Notes: generated by a model not told the origin, from the sequence alone. 64,000 nucleotides of DNA from Citrobacter freundii (GCF_029717145.1 NZ_CP099222.1:1612001-1676000); one strand, 5' to 3'; counted from the first letter of the stretch, positions 41,590 through 51,739 are shown. Numbers and translations are program-made.

Positions 41590-42321
41590 TTAAATACCGA
41601 GTGGATAAATATCGTGGCCTAGCGCACGCCACTCGGTTAATTGTTGGTGTTGAGCGGCCGTCTGGTTATCGCCGCACCACACCAGAAGTGTCCGGCCTTC
41701 AAACAGTTCCGGTCGCAGTTGATTGAGCGAGTGAGCCAGTACGTCAACCCGCCATCCTTGCTGGCTGGCGACCCAGCCCTCCAGCCATAGCCGGGTGGTA
41801 TCGTGAATATTCCAGCCGACGACCAGCGCGTCTTTACCTTGTTTCTTACGGGCTGAGGCGAGGCAAATCGCAATGTAGTTAATCAGCACGCCGTCAAGAA
41901 TGCCGAGCAGTGCCTGAAGAATAGGTTGCTGACATTGCAGGCGTCGCCGCAGCGGAATGAACAGATGGGTGTTCAGCGTCTGGGCGGGATAATCCTGGCC
42001 ACGTTCTTTGATCCACAATCGCAGACTATGCAAATTATTACTTTGCAAATAGCTCAACAGCGTTTCTTGCTGCTCGCGCCAGCCGTTGTGCACATCAATG
42101 CTCTCATTGCTGAGCAACATTTTAACCTTACTGACCTGCACACCGTTGTTTATCCAGCGTTTGATCTCGCGGATCCTGTCGATGTCCGCGTCGTTAAACA
42201 AACGATGACCGCCGTCTGTGCGCTGCGGTTTCAGTAATCCATATCGCCGCTGCCACGCACGTAAAGTGACAGGGTTAATATCACAAAGCAAAGCCACTTC
42301 ACCGATGGTGTAAAGCGCCAT
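41590..42321 (-). CDS. mlrA: MerR-family regulator MlrA
   Basis: This 243-residue transcription activator has an amino-terminal MerR winged helix-turn-helix ([20 protein letters not shown], residues 4-23). Its carboxy-terminal domain resembles B12-binding folds but senses no known cobalamin. MlrA activates csgD and so curli and biofilm matrix, under sigma-S and cyclic-di-GMP control. The start MALYTIGEV gives the E. coli length; four residues of an upstream in-frame start are excluded. It is divergent from btsS. Confidence 0.96.
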   Translation of the reverse strand: MALYTIGEVALLCDINPVTLRAWQRRYGLLKPQRTDGGHRLFNDADIDRIREIKRWINNGVQVSKVKMLLSNESIDVHNGWREQQETLLSYLQSNNLHSLRLWIKERGQDYPAQTLNTHLFIPLRRRLQCQQPILQALLGILDGVLINYIAICLASARKKQGKDALVVGWNIHDTTRLWLEGWVASQQGWRVDVLAHSLNQLRPELFEGRTLLVWCGDNQTAAQHQQLTEWRALGHDIYPLGI

Positions 42322-42492
42322 TTGTTGTCTCACTCTTGCTCGCGAGGTCCCAGTTTTACTTTAGACGCTCTTTTGCGAACCAGGTAGTTTTGTCTGTTTT
42401 TTGCTCACGGAATGGGCGATTTTGTAGTCATACCCACGCTTTTGAGTGACCGTTCTCACAAATTCCTCATTTTTTGCAACAGTTCAAAGAAA

Positions 42493-42521
42493 GTTACGCG
42501 CAGCCCATGTATGTTACGCGC
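42493..42521. repeat. 9-bp direct repeat upstream of btsS
   Basis: GTTACGCGC occurs at 42493-42501 and again at 42513-42521, 20 bp apart start to start, close to two helical turns. It lies 27-55 bp before btsS. LytTR-type response regulators bind pairs of roughly 9-bp direct repeats at about this spacing, so it is a candidate operator. The motif differs from the BtsR site I remember for btsT. Confidence 0.5.
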
Positions 42522-42547
42522 TTTTAAGAAGACTGTGGTTGGCGGGT

Positions 42548-44233
42548 ATGTACGAGTTTAATCTGGTGTTGCTGCTGCTACAGCAGATGTGCGTGTTTCT
42601 TGTTATTGCGTGGTTAATGAGCAAAACGCGTTTATTTATCCCGCTGATGCAGGTCACTATCCGGCTGCCGCACAAACTCCTTTGCTACGTCACCTTTTCC
42701 ATCTTTTGCATTCTGGGTACCTACCTGGGGCTGCATATTGAAGACTCCATTGCCAACACCCGTGCGATTGGCGCGGTGATGGGTGGCTTGCTTGGCGGCC
42801 CGGTGGTTGGGGGGCTAGTCGGGTTGACTGGCGGCCTGCATCGTTATTCGATGGGCGGAATGACCGCGCTGAGCTGCATGATCTCGACCATTGTTGAAGG
42901 ACTGCTCGGCGGGCTGGTACACAGCGTACTGACCCGTCGCGGTCGCACTGATAAAGTCTTTAGCCCGCTGACGGCGGGCGCGATCACCTTTTTTGCCGAA
43001 CTGGTGCAGATGCTGATCATTTTATTGATTGCGCGTCCCTTTGATAATGCGCTGCATCTGGTGAGCAATATTGCCGCGCCGATGATGGTCACCAATACCG
43101 TGGGTGCAGCCTTATTTATGCGTATTTTGCTCGACAAACGGGCCATGTTCGAAAAATACACCTCGGCGTTTTCAGCCACTGCGCTAAAAGTTGCCGCCTC
43201 AACGGAAGGCATATTGCGCCAGGGGTTTAACGAGGTTAACAGCATGAAGGTGGCCCAGGTACTGTATGAGGAGCTGGACATTGGTGCAGTGGCGATAACC
43301 GATCGCGATAAGCTGCTGGCCTTTACCGGAATTGGTGACGACCATCATCTGCCAGGTAGGCCGATTTCATCCTCTTATACCCAAAAAGCGATTGATACCG
43401 GCGAAGTGGTGTATGCCGACGGCAACGAGGTACCTTACCGCTGCTCACTGCATCCGCACTGCAAATTAGGCTCGACGCTGGTGATCCCTTTGCGTGGTGA
43501 AAACCAGCGGGTGATGGGGACCATCAAACTGTATGAAGCCAAAAACCGCTTATTTAGTTCGATCAACCGCACGCTTGGCGAAGGGATTGCGCAGTTGCTG
43601 TCAGCGCAGATCCTTGCCGGGCAATATGAACGGCAAAAAGCGATGCTCACGCAGTCAGAAATTAAGCTTCTGCATGCGCAGGTGAATCCCCATTTTCTGT
43701 TTAATGCGCTCAATACCATTAAAGCGGTGATCCGCCGCGACAGCGAGCAGGCCAGTCAGTTGGTGCAATATCTGTCGACCTTCTTTCGCAAAAACCTCAA
43801 ACGGCCGTCAGAAATTGTGACGCTGGCAGATGAAATTGAACACGTTAACGCCTATCTGCAAATTGAAAAGGCGCGCTTTCAGTCGCGCCTGCAGGTCACT
43901 TTAACGGTACCGGATGAACTTTCGCATCAGCAATTGCCAGCATTTACGTTGCAGCCCATTGTCGAGAATGCGATTAAGCACGGCACCTCTCAGCTACTTG
44001 ATACCGGTGAGGTCTCCATTACCGCCCGGCGAGAAGGGCAGTATCTGATGCTGGATATCGAAGATAATGCCGGCCTGTATCTGCCGACAACCGAGGCCAG
44101 CGGGCTGGGGATGAATCTGGTGGATAAGCGACTACGTGAACGGTTTGGCGATGATTTTGGCATCAGCGTAGTGTGTGAACCTGACCTCTTTACCCGAATC
44201 ACTTTACGACTTCCCCTGGAGGAACTGGCATGA
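42548..44233 (+). CDS. btsS: High-affinity pyruvate sensor histidine kinase BtsS (YehU)
   Basis: This 561-residue inner-membrane LytS-type kinase has an amino-terminal 5TMR-LYT sensor domain (about 1-180, with [20 protein letters not shown]), a GAF domain (about 225-350) and a His-kinase domain. The phosphorylated histidine H382 lies in [11 protein letters not shown], and the HATPase motifs are NAIKHG and GLGMNLV. It binds extracellular pyruvate and phosphorylates BtsR. The start [11 protein letters not shown] gives the exact E. coli length; in-frame sequence upstream would add 34 improbable residues. It overlaps btsR by four bases. Confidence 0.97.
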   Translation: MYEFNLVLLLLQQMCVFLVIAWLMSKTRLFIPLMQVTIRLPHKLLCYVTFSIFCILGTYLGLHIEDSIANTRAIGAVMGGLLGGPVVGGLVGLTGGLHRYSMGGMTALSCMISTIVEGLLGGLVHSVLTRRGRTDKVFSPLTAGAITFFAELVQMLIILLIARPFDNALHLVSNIAAPMMVTNTVGAALFMRILLDKRAMFEKYTSAFSATALKVAASTEGILRQGFNEVNSMKVAQVLYEELDIGAVAITDRDKLLAFTGIGDDHHLPGRPISSSYTQKAIDTGEVVYADGNEVPYRCSLHPHCKLGSTLVIPLRGENQRVMGTIKLYEAKNRLFSSINRTLGEGIAQLLSAQILAGQYERQKAMLTQSEIKLLHAQVNPHFLFNALNTIKAVIRRDSEQASQLVQYLSTFFRKNLKRPSEIVTLADEIEHVNAYLQIEKARFQSRLQVTLTVPDELSHQQLPAFTLQPIVENAIKHGTSQLLDTGEVSITARREGQYLMLDIEDNAGLYLPTTEASGLGMNLVDKRLRERFGDDFGISVVCEPDLFTRITLRLPLEELA

Positions 44234-44949
44234 TCAAAGTGTTGATTGTGGATGACGAACCGTTAGCGCGGGAAAATCTGCGGATCCTGTTGCAGGAGCA
44301 AAGCGACATTGAGATTTTGGGGGAATGTTCGAATGCCGTTGAGGCCATCGGCGCGGTGCATAAATTGCGCCCTGATGTGCTGTTTCTCGATATCCAGATG
44401 CCACGTATTAGCGGTCTGGAAATGGTGGGCATGCTCGATCCTGAACACCGTCCGTATATTGTTTTTCTCACCGCATTTGATGAGTATGCGGTGAAAGCCT
44501 TTGAAGAGCATGCCTTTGATTATTTGCTCAAGCCGATTGAAGAGACCCGGCTGGAGAAAACGCTGATCCGTTTACGCCAGGAGCGCACGAAGCAGGATGT
44601 GTCGGTGCTGCCGGAAAACCAGCAGGCGCTAAAATTTATTCCGTGTTCCGGTCACAGCCGCATTTATCTGCTGCAAATGGACGATGTTGCGTTTGTCAGC
44701 AGCCGCATGAGCGGCGTTTTTGTCACCAGCAGCGACGGCAAAGAAGGCTTTACCGAACTTACGCTGAGAACGCTGGAGAGCCGCACGCCGCTGTTGCGCT
44801 GCCATCGACAATATCTGGTGAACATGGCGCAGCTGCAGGAGATTCGCCTGGAAGATAACGGCCAGGCCGAGTTGATTTTACGTAACGGCCTGACCGTGCC
44901 GGTGAGCCGCCGTTATCTTAAAAGCCTAAAAGAGGCGATTGGTCTGTAA
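44230..44949 (+). CDS. btsR: LytTR response regulator BtsR (YehT)
   Basis: This 239-residue response regulator has a receiver domain (residues 1-115) with acidic pocket DDE near residue 8, phospho-acceptor D54 in LFLDIQMP, and the conserved lysine in LLKPIEE. A LytTR DNA-binding domain follows (about 135-239). Phosphorylated by BtsS, it activates the pyruvate transporter gene btsT in E. coli. It is translationally coupled to btsS by an ATGA overlap. yehS follows after 46 bp. Confidence 0.97.
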   Translation: MIKVLIVDDEPLARENLRILLQEQSDIEILGECSNAVEAIGAVHKLRPDVLFLDIQMPRISGLEMVGMLDPEHRPYIVFLTAFDEYAVKAFEEHAFDYLLKPIEETRLEKTLIRLRQERTKQDVSVLPENQQALKFIPCSGHSRIYLLQMDDVAFVSSRMSGVFVTSSDGKEGFTELTLRTLESRTPLLRCHRQYLVNMAQLQEIRLEDNGQAELILRNGLTVPVSRRYLKSLKEAIGL

Positions 44950-44995
44950 AACTGGTACACTGCGCGCCATTGCATCACCGACAGTTGAAGGCTCT

Positions 44996-45466
44996 ATGCT
45001 AAGTAACGACATTCTTCGTAGCCTGCGCTACACCCTGAAAGCGAACAATAACGACATGGTGCGGATCCTTGCGCTTGCTGACATGGAATCCACCGCCGCA
45101 GGTTTCGACACCTGGATGACGAAAGAAGATGAAGACGGGTTTATTCGTTGCCCGGACATCATTCTCTCCGGTTTTCTAAACGGCCTGATCTACCATCTGC
45201 GCGGTAAAGATGATTCGGCGCCGGAACTGGCGCTTGAGCGTCGGGTGAACAACAATACGGTGCTGAAAAAGCTGCGTATCGCCTTTTCACTGAAAACCGA
45301 TGATATTCTGGCCATTATGACCGAGCAGAAATTCCGCGTGTCGATGCCGGAAATTACCGCCATGATGCGTGCGCCGGAACATAAAAACTACCGCGAGTGT
45401 GGAGACCAGTTTTTACGTTATTTCCTGCGTGGTTTGACTCACCGGGTACATCACACGAAAGCGTGA
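44996..45466 (+). CDS. yehS: YehS, DUF1456 protein
   Basis: This 156-residue soluble protein is built of two similar halves. LSNDILRSLRYTLKANNNDM near the start and NNTVLKKLRIAFSLKTDDI in the middle are the paired DUF1456 repeats. Function is unknown. The start MLSNDILR gives the E. coli length and follows GTTGAAGGCTCT. It lies downstream of btsSR in the same direction and may be co-transcribed, ending in a strong terminator. Confidence 0.9.
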   Translation: MLSNDILRSLRYTLKANNNDMVRILALADMESTAAGFDTWMTKEDEDGFIRCPDIILSGFLNGLIYHLRGKDDSAPELALERRVNNNTVLKKLRIAFSLKTDDILAIMTEQKFRVSMPEITAMMRAPEHKNYRECGDQFLRYFLRGLTHRVHHTKA

Positions 45467-45507
45467 TTTAATACCCGCAGGTCCGTGCATGCGTAGCGCT
45501 AACGGGC

Positions 45508-45541
45508 AAAAAAAAGCCGGATAATAATCCGGCTTTTTTTG
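45508..45541. terminator. Bidirectional terminator between yehS and metG
   Basis: AAAAGCCGGAT and ATCCGGCTTTT pair around a short AATA loop, with an A-run on the left and a T-run on the right. It serves both convergent genes. Confidence 0.93.
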
Positions 45542-45542
45542 T

Positions 45543-47576
45543 TTATTTCACCTGTTGGCCAGGTTTGGCGCCTTCGTCAGGGCTTAACAGGAAGATGTCT
45601 TTCCCGCCAGGGCCGGCGGCCATCACCATGCCTTCAGAAATGCCGAAGCGCATTTTACGCGGTGCCAGGTTAGCCACCATAATGGTCTGACGACCAATCA
45701 GCACCTGCGGGTCCGGATAGGCTGAACGGATGCCGGAGAAGACATTACGCTTTTCACCGCCCAGATCCAGGGTCAGGCGCAGCAGTTTGTCGGAGCCGTC
45801 AACGAACTCGGCGTTTTCGATCAATGCCACGCGCAGGTCAACTTTGGCAAAATCGTCAAAGGTGATGGTTTCCTGAATCGGGTCGTCCGCCAGCGGGCCG
45901 GTAACCGGTGCGGCAGCCGCTTTCACTTCTTCTTTTGATGCGTCAACCAGAGCTTCAACCTGTTTCATGTCGATGCGGTTGTACAGCGCTTTGAAGGTGT
46001 TGACCTTGTGGCCGAGCAGCGGCTGCTGGATGGCATCCCAGGTCAGTTCGCTGTTCAGGAATGCTTCGACACGCTCGCTCAACGTTGGCAGAACCGGTTT
46101 CAGGTAGGTCATCAGGACGCGGAACAGGTTAATACCCATGGAGCAAATCGCCTGCAGATCGGCGTCACGGCCTTCTTGTTTGGCGACAACCCACGGAGCC
46201 TGTTCGTCAACGTAGCGGTTAGCCACGTCGGCCAGCGCCATAATTTCACGAATGGCTTTACCGAACTCGCGGCTTTCCCACGCTTCGCCAATCACTGTAG
46301 CGGCGTCGGTAAAGGTCTTGTACAGTGCCGGATCGGCCAGTTCAACTGCCAGTACGCCGTCAAAACGCTTACTGATAAAGCCCGCGTTACGGGACGCCAG
46401 GTTGACCACTTTGTTGACGATGTCGGCGTTAACGCGCTGAACAAAATCTTCGAGGTTCAGGTCGATGTCATCGATACGTGAAGAAAGCTTCGCCGTGTAG
46501 TAATAGCGTAGGCTGTCGGCATCAAAGTGCTTCAGCCAGGTGCTGGCTTTAATGAAGGTTCCGCGAGATTTTGACATCTTCGCGCCGTTCACCGTCACAT
46601 AACCGTGGACGAACAGGTTAGTCGGTTTACGGAAGTTACTGCCTTCCAACATGGCAGGCCAGAACAGGCTGTGGAAATAAACGATATCTTTACCGATGAA
46701 GTGATACAGCTCGGCGTCAGAATCTTTTTTCCAGTATTCATCAAAGCTTGTGGTATCGCCGCGCTTGTCACACAGGTTTTTGAACGAGCCCATATAGCCA
46801 ATCGGCGCATCCAGCCAGACATAGAAGTATTTGCCTGGCGCATTCGGGATTTCAAAACCGAAGTACGGTGAGTCGCGGGAAATGTCCCACTGCTGCAGGC
46901 CGGATTCAAACCACTCCTGCATTTTGTTCGCAACTTGTTCCTGCAACGCGCCGCTGCGCGTCCATGCCTGCAGCATTTCGCTGAATGACGGCAGGTCAAA
47001 GAAGAAGTGTTCGGAGTCACGCATGACCGGCGTCGCGCCAGACACCACGGACTTCGGCTCGATAAGTTCGGTTGGGCTGTAGGTCGCGCCGCACACTTCG
47101 CAGTTATCGCCGTACTGATCCGCAGCCTTACATTTCGGGCAAGTGCCTTTAACGAAACGGTCCGGCAGGAACATGCCTTTTTCCGGGTCGTACAGCTGGG
47201 AGATAGTGCGGTTTTTAATAAAACCGTTTTCTTTCAGGCGCGTGTAAATAAGCTCGGACAGCTCCCGGTTCTCATCGCTGTGCGTGGAGTGGTAGTTGTC
47301 GTAGCTGATATCAAACCCTGCAAAATCAGTCTGATGCTCCTGACTCATTTCACCGATCATCTGCTCTGGTGTAATGCCAAGCTGCTGAGCCTTCAGCATG
47401 ATTGGCGTACCGTGTGCGTCGTCCGCGCAGATGAAGTTTACCTGGTGGCCGCGCATTCGCTGGTAACGGACCCAGACATCAGCCTGGATGTGCTCCAGCA
47501 TATGGCCGAGGTGGATGGAGCCGTTGGCGTACGGCAGCGCGCACGTTACCAGAATTTTCTTCGCGACTTGAGTCAT
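45543..47576 (-). CDS. metG: Methionyl-tRNA synthetase MetG
   Basis: This 677-residue cytoplasmic class I synthetase charges tRNA-Met for initiation and elongation. The HIGH-type motif is HLGH (near residue 23). The zinc-binding knuckles CPKC and CEVC lie near 145-162, and the KMSKS motif occurs in [10 protein letters not shown]. The anticodon-binding helical domain and a carboxy-terminal tRNA-binding dimerisation domain (about 575-677) follow. The start [10 protein letters not shown] matches E. coli. It is divergent from mrp across 163 bp. Confidence 0.98.
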   Translation of the reverse strand: MTQVAKKILVTCALPYANGSIHLGHMLEHIQADVWVRYQRMRGHQVNFICADDAHGTPIMLKAQQLGITPEQMIGEMSQEHQTDFAGFDISYDNYHSTHSDENRELSELIYTRLKENGFIKNRTISQLYDPEKGMFLPDRFVKGTCPKCKAADQYGDNCEVCGATYSPTELIEPKSVVSGATPVMRDSEHFFFDLPSFSEMLQAWTRSGALQEQVANKMQEWFESGLQQWDISRDSPYFGFEIPNAPGKYFYVWLDAPIGYMGSFKNLCDKRGDTTSFDEYWKKDSDAELYHFIGKDIVYFHSLFWPAMLEGSNFRKPTNLFVHGYVTVNGAKMSKSRGTFIKASTWLKHFDADSLRYYYTAKLSSRIDDIDLNLEDFVQRVNADIVNKVVNLASRNAGFISKRFDGVLAVELADPALYKTFTDAATVIGEAWESREFGKAIREIMALADVANRYVDEQAPWVVAKQEGRDADLQAICSMGINLFRVLMTYLKPVLPTLSERVEAFLNSELTWDAIQQPLLGHKVNTFKALYNRIDMKQVEALVDASKEEVKAAAAPVTGPLADDPIQETITFDDFAKVDLRVALIENAEFVDGSDKLLRLTLDLGGEKRNVFSGIRSAYPDPQVLIGRQTIMVANLAPRKMRFGISEGMVMAAGPGGKDIFLLSPDEGAKPGQQVK

Positions 47577-47739
47577 AGTGGGCAATTACTTCTTTTGTAG
47601 TGAAAAGGGCTTTGATAGTACCAAAATGGTAATTACTGCGCCAAGTGATAAGGGCATTTATCCGTAAATGAATAATTGTCGCGGTTGGAGTAAACTAGCT
47701 GGTGACAATCGTCTTTCAGAACAACAAAAAGGAGTCGGG

Positions 47740-48849
47740 ATGAACGCACAATCCCAGGCCAAATCACCAGAAACCCTGCGCGCTATGGTCGCCGGGACGC
47801 TGGCGAATTTTCAACATTCAACCCTGAAGCATAATCTGACGACGCTAAAAGCGTTGCACCATGTCGCCTGGATGGATGACACGCTGCACGTTGAGCTGGT
47901 GATGCCGTTCGTCTGGCACAGCGCGTTTGAAGTATTAAAAGAGCAATGCAGTGCCGATCTACTGCGTATCACCGGCGCGAAAGCCATTGACTGGAAGCTG
48001 TCGCACAACATTGCGACGCTGAAACGCGTGAAAAACCAGCCGGGCATCAACGGTGTGAAAAACATCATTGCCGTCAGTTCCGGTAAAGGTGGGGTAGGGA
48101 AATCCTCAACCGCCGTTAACCTGGCGCTGGCGCTTGCTGCGGAAGGGGCGAAGGTCGGTATTCTCGATGCCGATATTTATGGCCCGTCTATCCCGACGAT
48201 GCTCGGTGCAGAAAATCAGCGCCCGACCTCACCGGACGGCACCCATATGGCGCCGATTATGTCTCATGGCCTGGCAACCAACTCCATTGGTTATCTTGTC
48301 ACCGACGATAACGCCATGGTGTGGCGCGGCCCGATGGCCAGTAAAGCGCTGCTGCAGATGCTGCAAGAAACGTTATGGCCAGATCTCGATTATCTGGTCC
48401 TGGATATGCCGCCGGGCACCGGTGACATTCAGCTGACGCTGGCGCAGAACATCCCGGTAACGGGGGCGGTTGTAGTAACCACACCGCAGGACATTGCGCT
48501 TATCGATGCCAAAAAAGGCATTGTGATGTTCGAGAAGGTGGAAGTGCCGGTTCTGGGTATCGTCGAGAACATGAGTATGCATATCTGCAGCAACTGTGGT
48601 CATCATGAGCCAATCTTTGGCACCGGTGGCGCGCAGAAGCTGGCGGAGCAATATCGTACTCAACTGCTGGGACAAATGCCTCTGCACATTTCACTGCGTG
48701 AAGATCTCGATCGCGGTACGCCAACGGTTATTAGCCGTCCTGACAGCGAATTCACGGCGATTTACCGTGACTTGGCAGGACTTATCGCCGCACAGCTGTA
48801 CTGGCAGGGTGAAGTTATTCCGGGCGAAATTGCCTTCCGCGCGGTGTAA
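47740..48849 (+). CDS. mrp: Iron-sulphur cluster carrier ATPase Mrp (ApbC)
   Basis: This 369-residue cytoplasmic P-loop protein binds and transfers Fe-S clusters. An amino-terminal MIP18/DUF59-like domain (about 10-85) precedes the ParA-like ATPase with deviant Walker A SSGKGGVGKSS, DADIYGPSIP and DMPPGTGDI. The CxxC cluster ligands are in ICSNCGHH. The start MNAQSQAKS follows AAAGGAGTCGGG; a longer reading adds 24 improbable residues. It is divergent from metG. Confidence 0.97.
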   Translation: MNAQSQAKSPETLRAMVAGTLANFQHSTLKHNLTTLKALHHVAWMDDTLHVELVMPFVWHSAFEVLKEQCSADLLRITGAKAIDWKLSHNIATLKRVKNQPGINGVKNIIAVSSGKGGVGKSSTAVNLALALAAEGAKVGILDADIYGPSIPTMLGAENQRPTSPDGTHMAPIMSHGLATNSIGYLVTDDNAMVWRGPMASKALLQMLQETLWPDLDYLVLDMPPGTGDIQLTLAQNIPVTGAVVVTTPQDIALIDAKKGIVMFEKVEVPVLGIVENMSMHICSNCGHHEPIFGTGGAQKLAEQYRTQLLGQMPLHISLREDLDRGTPTVISRPDSEFTAIYRDLAGLIAAQLYWQGEVIPGEIAFRAV

Positions 48850-48865
48850 TTTATAGTGTTACAGA

Positions 48866-48902
48866 TATTCACCGCATCAATGTAGTATTGATGCGGTGAA
48901 TA
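48866..48902. repeat. Perfect 16-bp inverted repeat after mrp
   Basis: Arms TATTCACCGCATCAAT and ATTGATGCGGTGAATA pair perfectly around GTAGT, 17 bp after the mrp stop. No T-run follows on either strand, so it is not a standard terminator. It could be an RNA-processing or stabilising hairpin or a protein-binding site. Confidence 0.7.
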
Positions 48903-49113
48903 CTTAGAGTGAAAAGACTTCGTAATATTGTTTATCCTGCCTGTATAATTCATGTCTTTTTCCGAATAAATCACCTCAATGCATCATTATAATTGATCAA
49001 ATAAAACCAATTAATCTACAATCTCAATTGGTTTTAGCAAGGAAGTTAACCCATAATTAACCGGACCGACGGCGAATGCGCTGTTTTCCACCCATACAGG
49101 AATAATGAATGCA

Positions 49114-49395
49114 ATGAAAATTGGTTTATTGTTGGGACTTATTACTCTGGCTTATGGAATGAGTTCGTCTGCCTTCGCTTCAGATAGCGCCACATTAACC
49201 ATCAGTGGCAGGGTGACTGAACCGACGTGTAGCGCTGATGTTGTTAACAATAAAGTGCAGCAACGCTGTGGTATCGTAACCTTAACTCCTGACCTCCACG
49301 AGGTTGCGTCTCATCCTGTAAGAGGCGTGGTGACCGAGCTTGTGCCCCTGGGAAGGGATGCCACTCGGCAAATAGTGTTAAGCCGTTACGATTAA
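49114..49395 (+). CDS. yehE: Small exported protein YehE (DUF2574)
   Basis: This 93-residue precursor has a signal peptide ending AFA. A short mature domain follows with two cysteines (TCSADV...QRCGIV) suited to a disulphide, and it ends in VLSRYD. It resembles YehE, a DUF2574 protein found beside the yeh fimbrial genes; no function is known. Two starts are possible: ATG at 49105 sits only three bases after AGGA, while ATG at 49114 has better spacing and gives the E. coli length, so I chose the latter. A strong terminator separates it from the fimbrial operon. Confidence 0.82.
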   Translation: MKIGLLLGLITLAYGMSSSAFASDSATLTISGRVTEPTCSADVVNNKVQQRCGIVTLTPDLHEVASHPVRGVVTELVPLGRDATRQIVLSRYD

Positions 49396-49413
49396 TATAC
49401 GGAAATTACTATT

Positions 49414-49455
49414 AAGCACTAATCATGATTATGAATGATTAGTGCTTTTTTATTG
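49414..49455 (+). terminator. Rho-independent terminator of yehE
   Basis: Perfect 13-bp arms AAGCACTAATCAT and ATGATTAGTGCTT enclose GATTATGA and are followed by TTTATTGTCTT. It isolates yehE from the fimbrial operon. Confidence 0.92.
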
Positions 49456-49654
49456 TCTTCACGAATAATGTCGAATGATTAATTACGCTAATTTATTAAA
49501 TGCAAAAATAGTATTCGCCATTACTTATTTGTTGTAATTATATTGCTGTTTATAACTTGTTTTAAATCAATAAAACAAGGTGTTTACATTGCGGTAACGG
49601 GTGATGCTGCCAACTTACTGATTTAGTGTATGATGGTGTTTTTGAGGTGCTCCT

Positions 49655-49930
49655 GTGGCTTCTGTTTCTATCAGCTGTCCCTCCTGTTCAGCTACTGACG
49701 GGGTGGTGCGTAACGGCAAAAGCACCGCCGGACATCAGCGCTATCTCTGCTCTCACTGCCGTAAAACATGGCAACTGCAGTTCACTTACACCGCTTCTCA
49801 ACCCGGTACGCACCAGAAAATCATTGATATGGCCATGAATGGCGTTGGATGCCGGGCAACCGCCCGCATTATGGGCGTTGGCCTCAACACGATTTTACGT
49901 CACTTAAAAAACTCAGGCCGCAGTCGGTAA
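49655..49930 (+). CDS. insA: IS1 protein InsA (regulator/transposase amino-terminal part)
   Basis: This 91-residue protein has a zinc-finger-like amino terminus (CPSC and CSHC pairs, about residues 8-36) and a helix-turn-helix (about 55-85). Alone it binds IS1 ends and represses transposition. It begins at GTG. A slippery AAAAAAC run at 49906-49912 allows -1 frameshifting into insB to make the InsAB' transposase. Confidence 0.95.
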
Positions 49931-50352
49931 CCTCGCGCATACAGCCGGGCAGTGACGTCATCGTCTGCGCGGAAATGGACGAACAGTGGGGCTATGTCGG
50001 GGCTAAATCGCGCCAGCGCTGGCTGTTTTACGCGTATGACAGGCTCCGGAAGACGGTTGTTGCGCACGTATTCGGTGAACGCACTATGGCGACGCTGGGG
50101 CGTCTTATGAGCCTGCTGTCACCCTTTGACGTGGTGATATGGATGACGGATGGCTGGCCGCTGTATGAATCCCGCCTGAAGGGAAAGCTGCACGTAATCA
50201 GCAAGCGATATACGCAGCGAATTGAGCGGCATAACCTGAATCTGAGGCAGCACCTGGCACGGCTGGGACGGAAGTCGCTGTCGTTCTCAAAATCGGTGGA
50301 GCTGCATGACAAAGTCATCGGGCATTATCTGAACATAAAACACTATCAATAA
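49849..50352 (+). CDS. insB: IS1 InsB / carboxy-terminal part of transposase InsAB'
   Basis: This 167-residue reading frame lies -1 relative to insA and overlaps it by 82 bp. It encodes the DDE catalytic part of the IS1 transposase, with [22 protein letters not shown] and the [14 protein letters not shown] segment. The active enzyme is the InsAB' fusion made by frameshifting at 49906-49912. No internal stop is present, so the element looks transposition-competent. Confidence 0.95.
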
Positions 50353-50450
50353 GTTGGAGTCATTACCGCGGTAACGTTTCTTGTGTGCGAATTTAATTTC
50401 AAGAGTTGAACCTCTTAACAAATAGAAATTAATTCATTAAGGAAGATACT

Positions 50451-50996
50451 ATGAAACGTTCAATTATTTCTGCTGTTGTACTGTCTGCTGTATTTATGAG
50501 TGCTGGGGCGTTTGCTGCTGGGGAAGAAGGTAGCCTAATTATTAATGGGGAAATTACAGGGTCCTCTTGCTATTTTGATGGCGGCAAAGATTCTGAAACT
50601 CTTCAATTGAAAACCGTTGATGCGTCACTTTTTTCGAATAAAGCTGTGGGGGAGGAGGTTGAAGGCAATGCCACAAAAACAACAAATATGAAAATAGTTT
50701 GCCCAGGGAGCACAAAATTAAAAAGTATAAACATCACGAATGTAACTTTTGGCGATAACGGCATTATTAGACCAACAGATGGGGCGGATACTAACGTTGG
50801 TTTTAAACTTAAAATGGACGATAAACATATTGATAGCACCGGTATTATTGATATTGCATCTTTAAATAAGACGCTGACGAGTAGCGGTGAGATCTATGAT
50901 TTGCAATTTGATGCTGACTATTCTCGATTGAATTTAGATCCGGTTAAAAATGGTCAACTTAGCGCCACAGTCACTTTTTCTGTTTCGGCTGAATAA
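50451..50996 (+). CDS. yehD: Major fimbrial subunit YehD
   Basis: This 181-residue pilin has a signal peptide ending FAA (about residue 23). The mature domain has paired cysteines (SSCYFDGG and MKIVCPG) and ends in alternating hydrophobics (LSATVTFSVSAE), the donor-strand/groove features of chaperone-usher pilins. It should polymerise on the cell surface through YehC and YehB. AAGGAAGATACT precedes the start. It is first in yehDCBA, and an IS1 sits 83 bp upstream in its promoter region. Confidence 0.9.
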   Translation: MKRSIISAVVLSAVFMSAGAFAAGEEGSLIINGEITGSSCYFDGGKDSETLQLKTVDASLFSNKAVGEEVEGNATKTTNMKIVCPGSTKLKSINITNVTFGDNGIIRPTDGADTNVGFKLKMDDKHIDSTGIIDIASLNKTLTSSGEIYDLQFDADYSRLNLDPVKNGQLSATVTFSVSAE

Positions 50997-51043
50997 ATTA
51001 TTTTGCCGGTAATTATTACCGGCATTATTTTGGATGGCACAGT

Positions 51044-51727
51044 ATGAAACGAATATTTATCTCAATGCTCGCGATATACTCTTTTTCTGGGCATGCTGGG
51101 GTCGTGATATATGGCACTCGTGTTATTTATCCAGCAGAAAAGAAAGAAGTATTGGTACAATTGATGAACCAGGGTGAACGCTCTGCACTGGTACAGTCAT
51201 GGATTGATGACGGCGACAGCTCATTGCCACCGGAAAAAATTCACGTACCATTTATGCTGACTCCTCCGGTGGCTAAGATAGCAGCGGACTCTGGTCAACA
51301 GTTGAAAATTAAAAAAATGCCGAATATGTTGCCAAATAACAAAGAAAGCTTGTTTTATCTTAATGTACTGGATATTCCGCCTAACAATCCTGACAGTACC
51401 GGTAAAAATGTACTCAAATTTGCCATGCAAAACCGGATTAAACTCTTCTATCGTCCTAAAGGTATTGCGGCCGTTAATAAAAATACTTTCCATAAACTGT
51501 CGTTAACACACAGTGGTAATGGTTATTCTATCAGAAATGATGCTGCTAACTGGGTTACGGTGACAGAAGTTAAAGCTAATAATGTCAAAATCAACAATGA
51601 AAGTATTATGCTTGCTCCTCTCTCCAGTGAAAAAGTGGCATTGAAGAATATCAACGCCAGCCAGTATAAATTCACCATTATTGACGATCACGGTAATTAT
51701 ATTAGCGATAACGTCAGCCTAAAATAA
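51044..51727 (+). CDS. yehC: Periplasmic fimbrial chaperone YehC
   Basis: This 227-residue protein has a signal peptide ending GHA (residue 18) followed by two immunoglobulin-like PapD domains. The family features TRVIYPAEKKEVLVQLMN, FMLTPPVAKI, LFYLNVLDIPP and RIKLFYRPKGI are present. It caps pilin subunits in the periplasm and delivers them to the usher YehB. It lies 47 bp after yehD and 12 bp before yehB in the same direction. Confidence 0.94.
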   Translation: MKRIFISMLAIYSFSGHAGVVIYGTRVIYPAEKKEVLVQLMNQGERSALVQSWIDDGDSSLPPEKIHVPFMLTPPVAKIAADSGQQLKIKKMPNMLPNNKESLFYLNVLDIPPNNPDSTGKNVLKFAMQNRIKLFYRPKGIAAVNKNTFHKLSLTHSGNGYSIRNDAANWVTVTEVKANNVKINNESIMLAPLSSEKVALKNINASQYKFTIIDDHGNYISDNVSLK

Positions 51728-51739
51728 CAGGAGCTGATT

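Larger units (their letters stand above)
49591..50376. mobile_element. IS1: Complete IS1 with 9-bp target-site duplication
   Basis: The element itself occupies 49600-50367, exactly 768 bp. It begins GGTGATGCTGCCAACTTACT and ends AAGTTGGAGTCATTACC, the usual IS1 ends. The 9-bp sequence GCGGTAACG flanks it on both sides (49591-49599 and 50368-50376), a perfect target duplication that indicates recent direct insertion. It carries intact insA and insB. It lies between the yehE terminator and yehD, with its right end 83 bp before the yehD start. Confidence 0.98.

Noticed and set aside
47007..47600. A 197-codon plus-strand frame antisense to metG
   Set aside because: It is antisense to the catalytic core of an essential synthetase with no signals of its own.
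49600..50367. Possibility that the IS1 is a decayed remnant
   Set aside because: The length is exactly 768 bp, both ends and the 9-bp duplications are perfect, and the insA, frameshift site and insB are intact.
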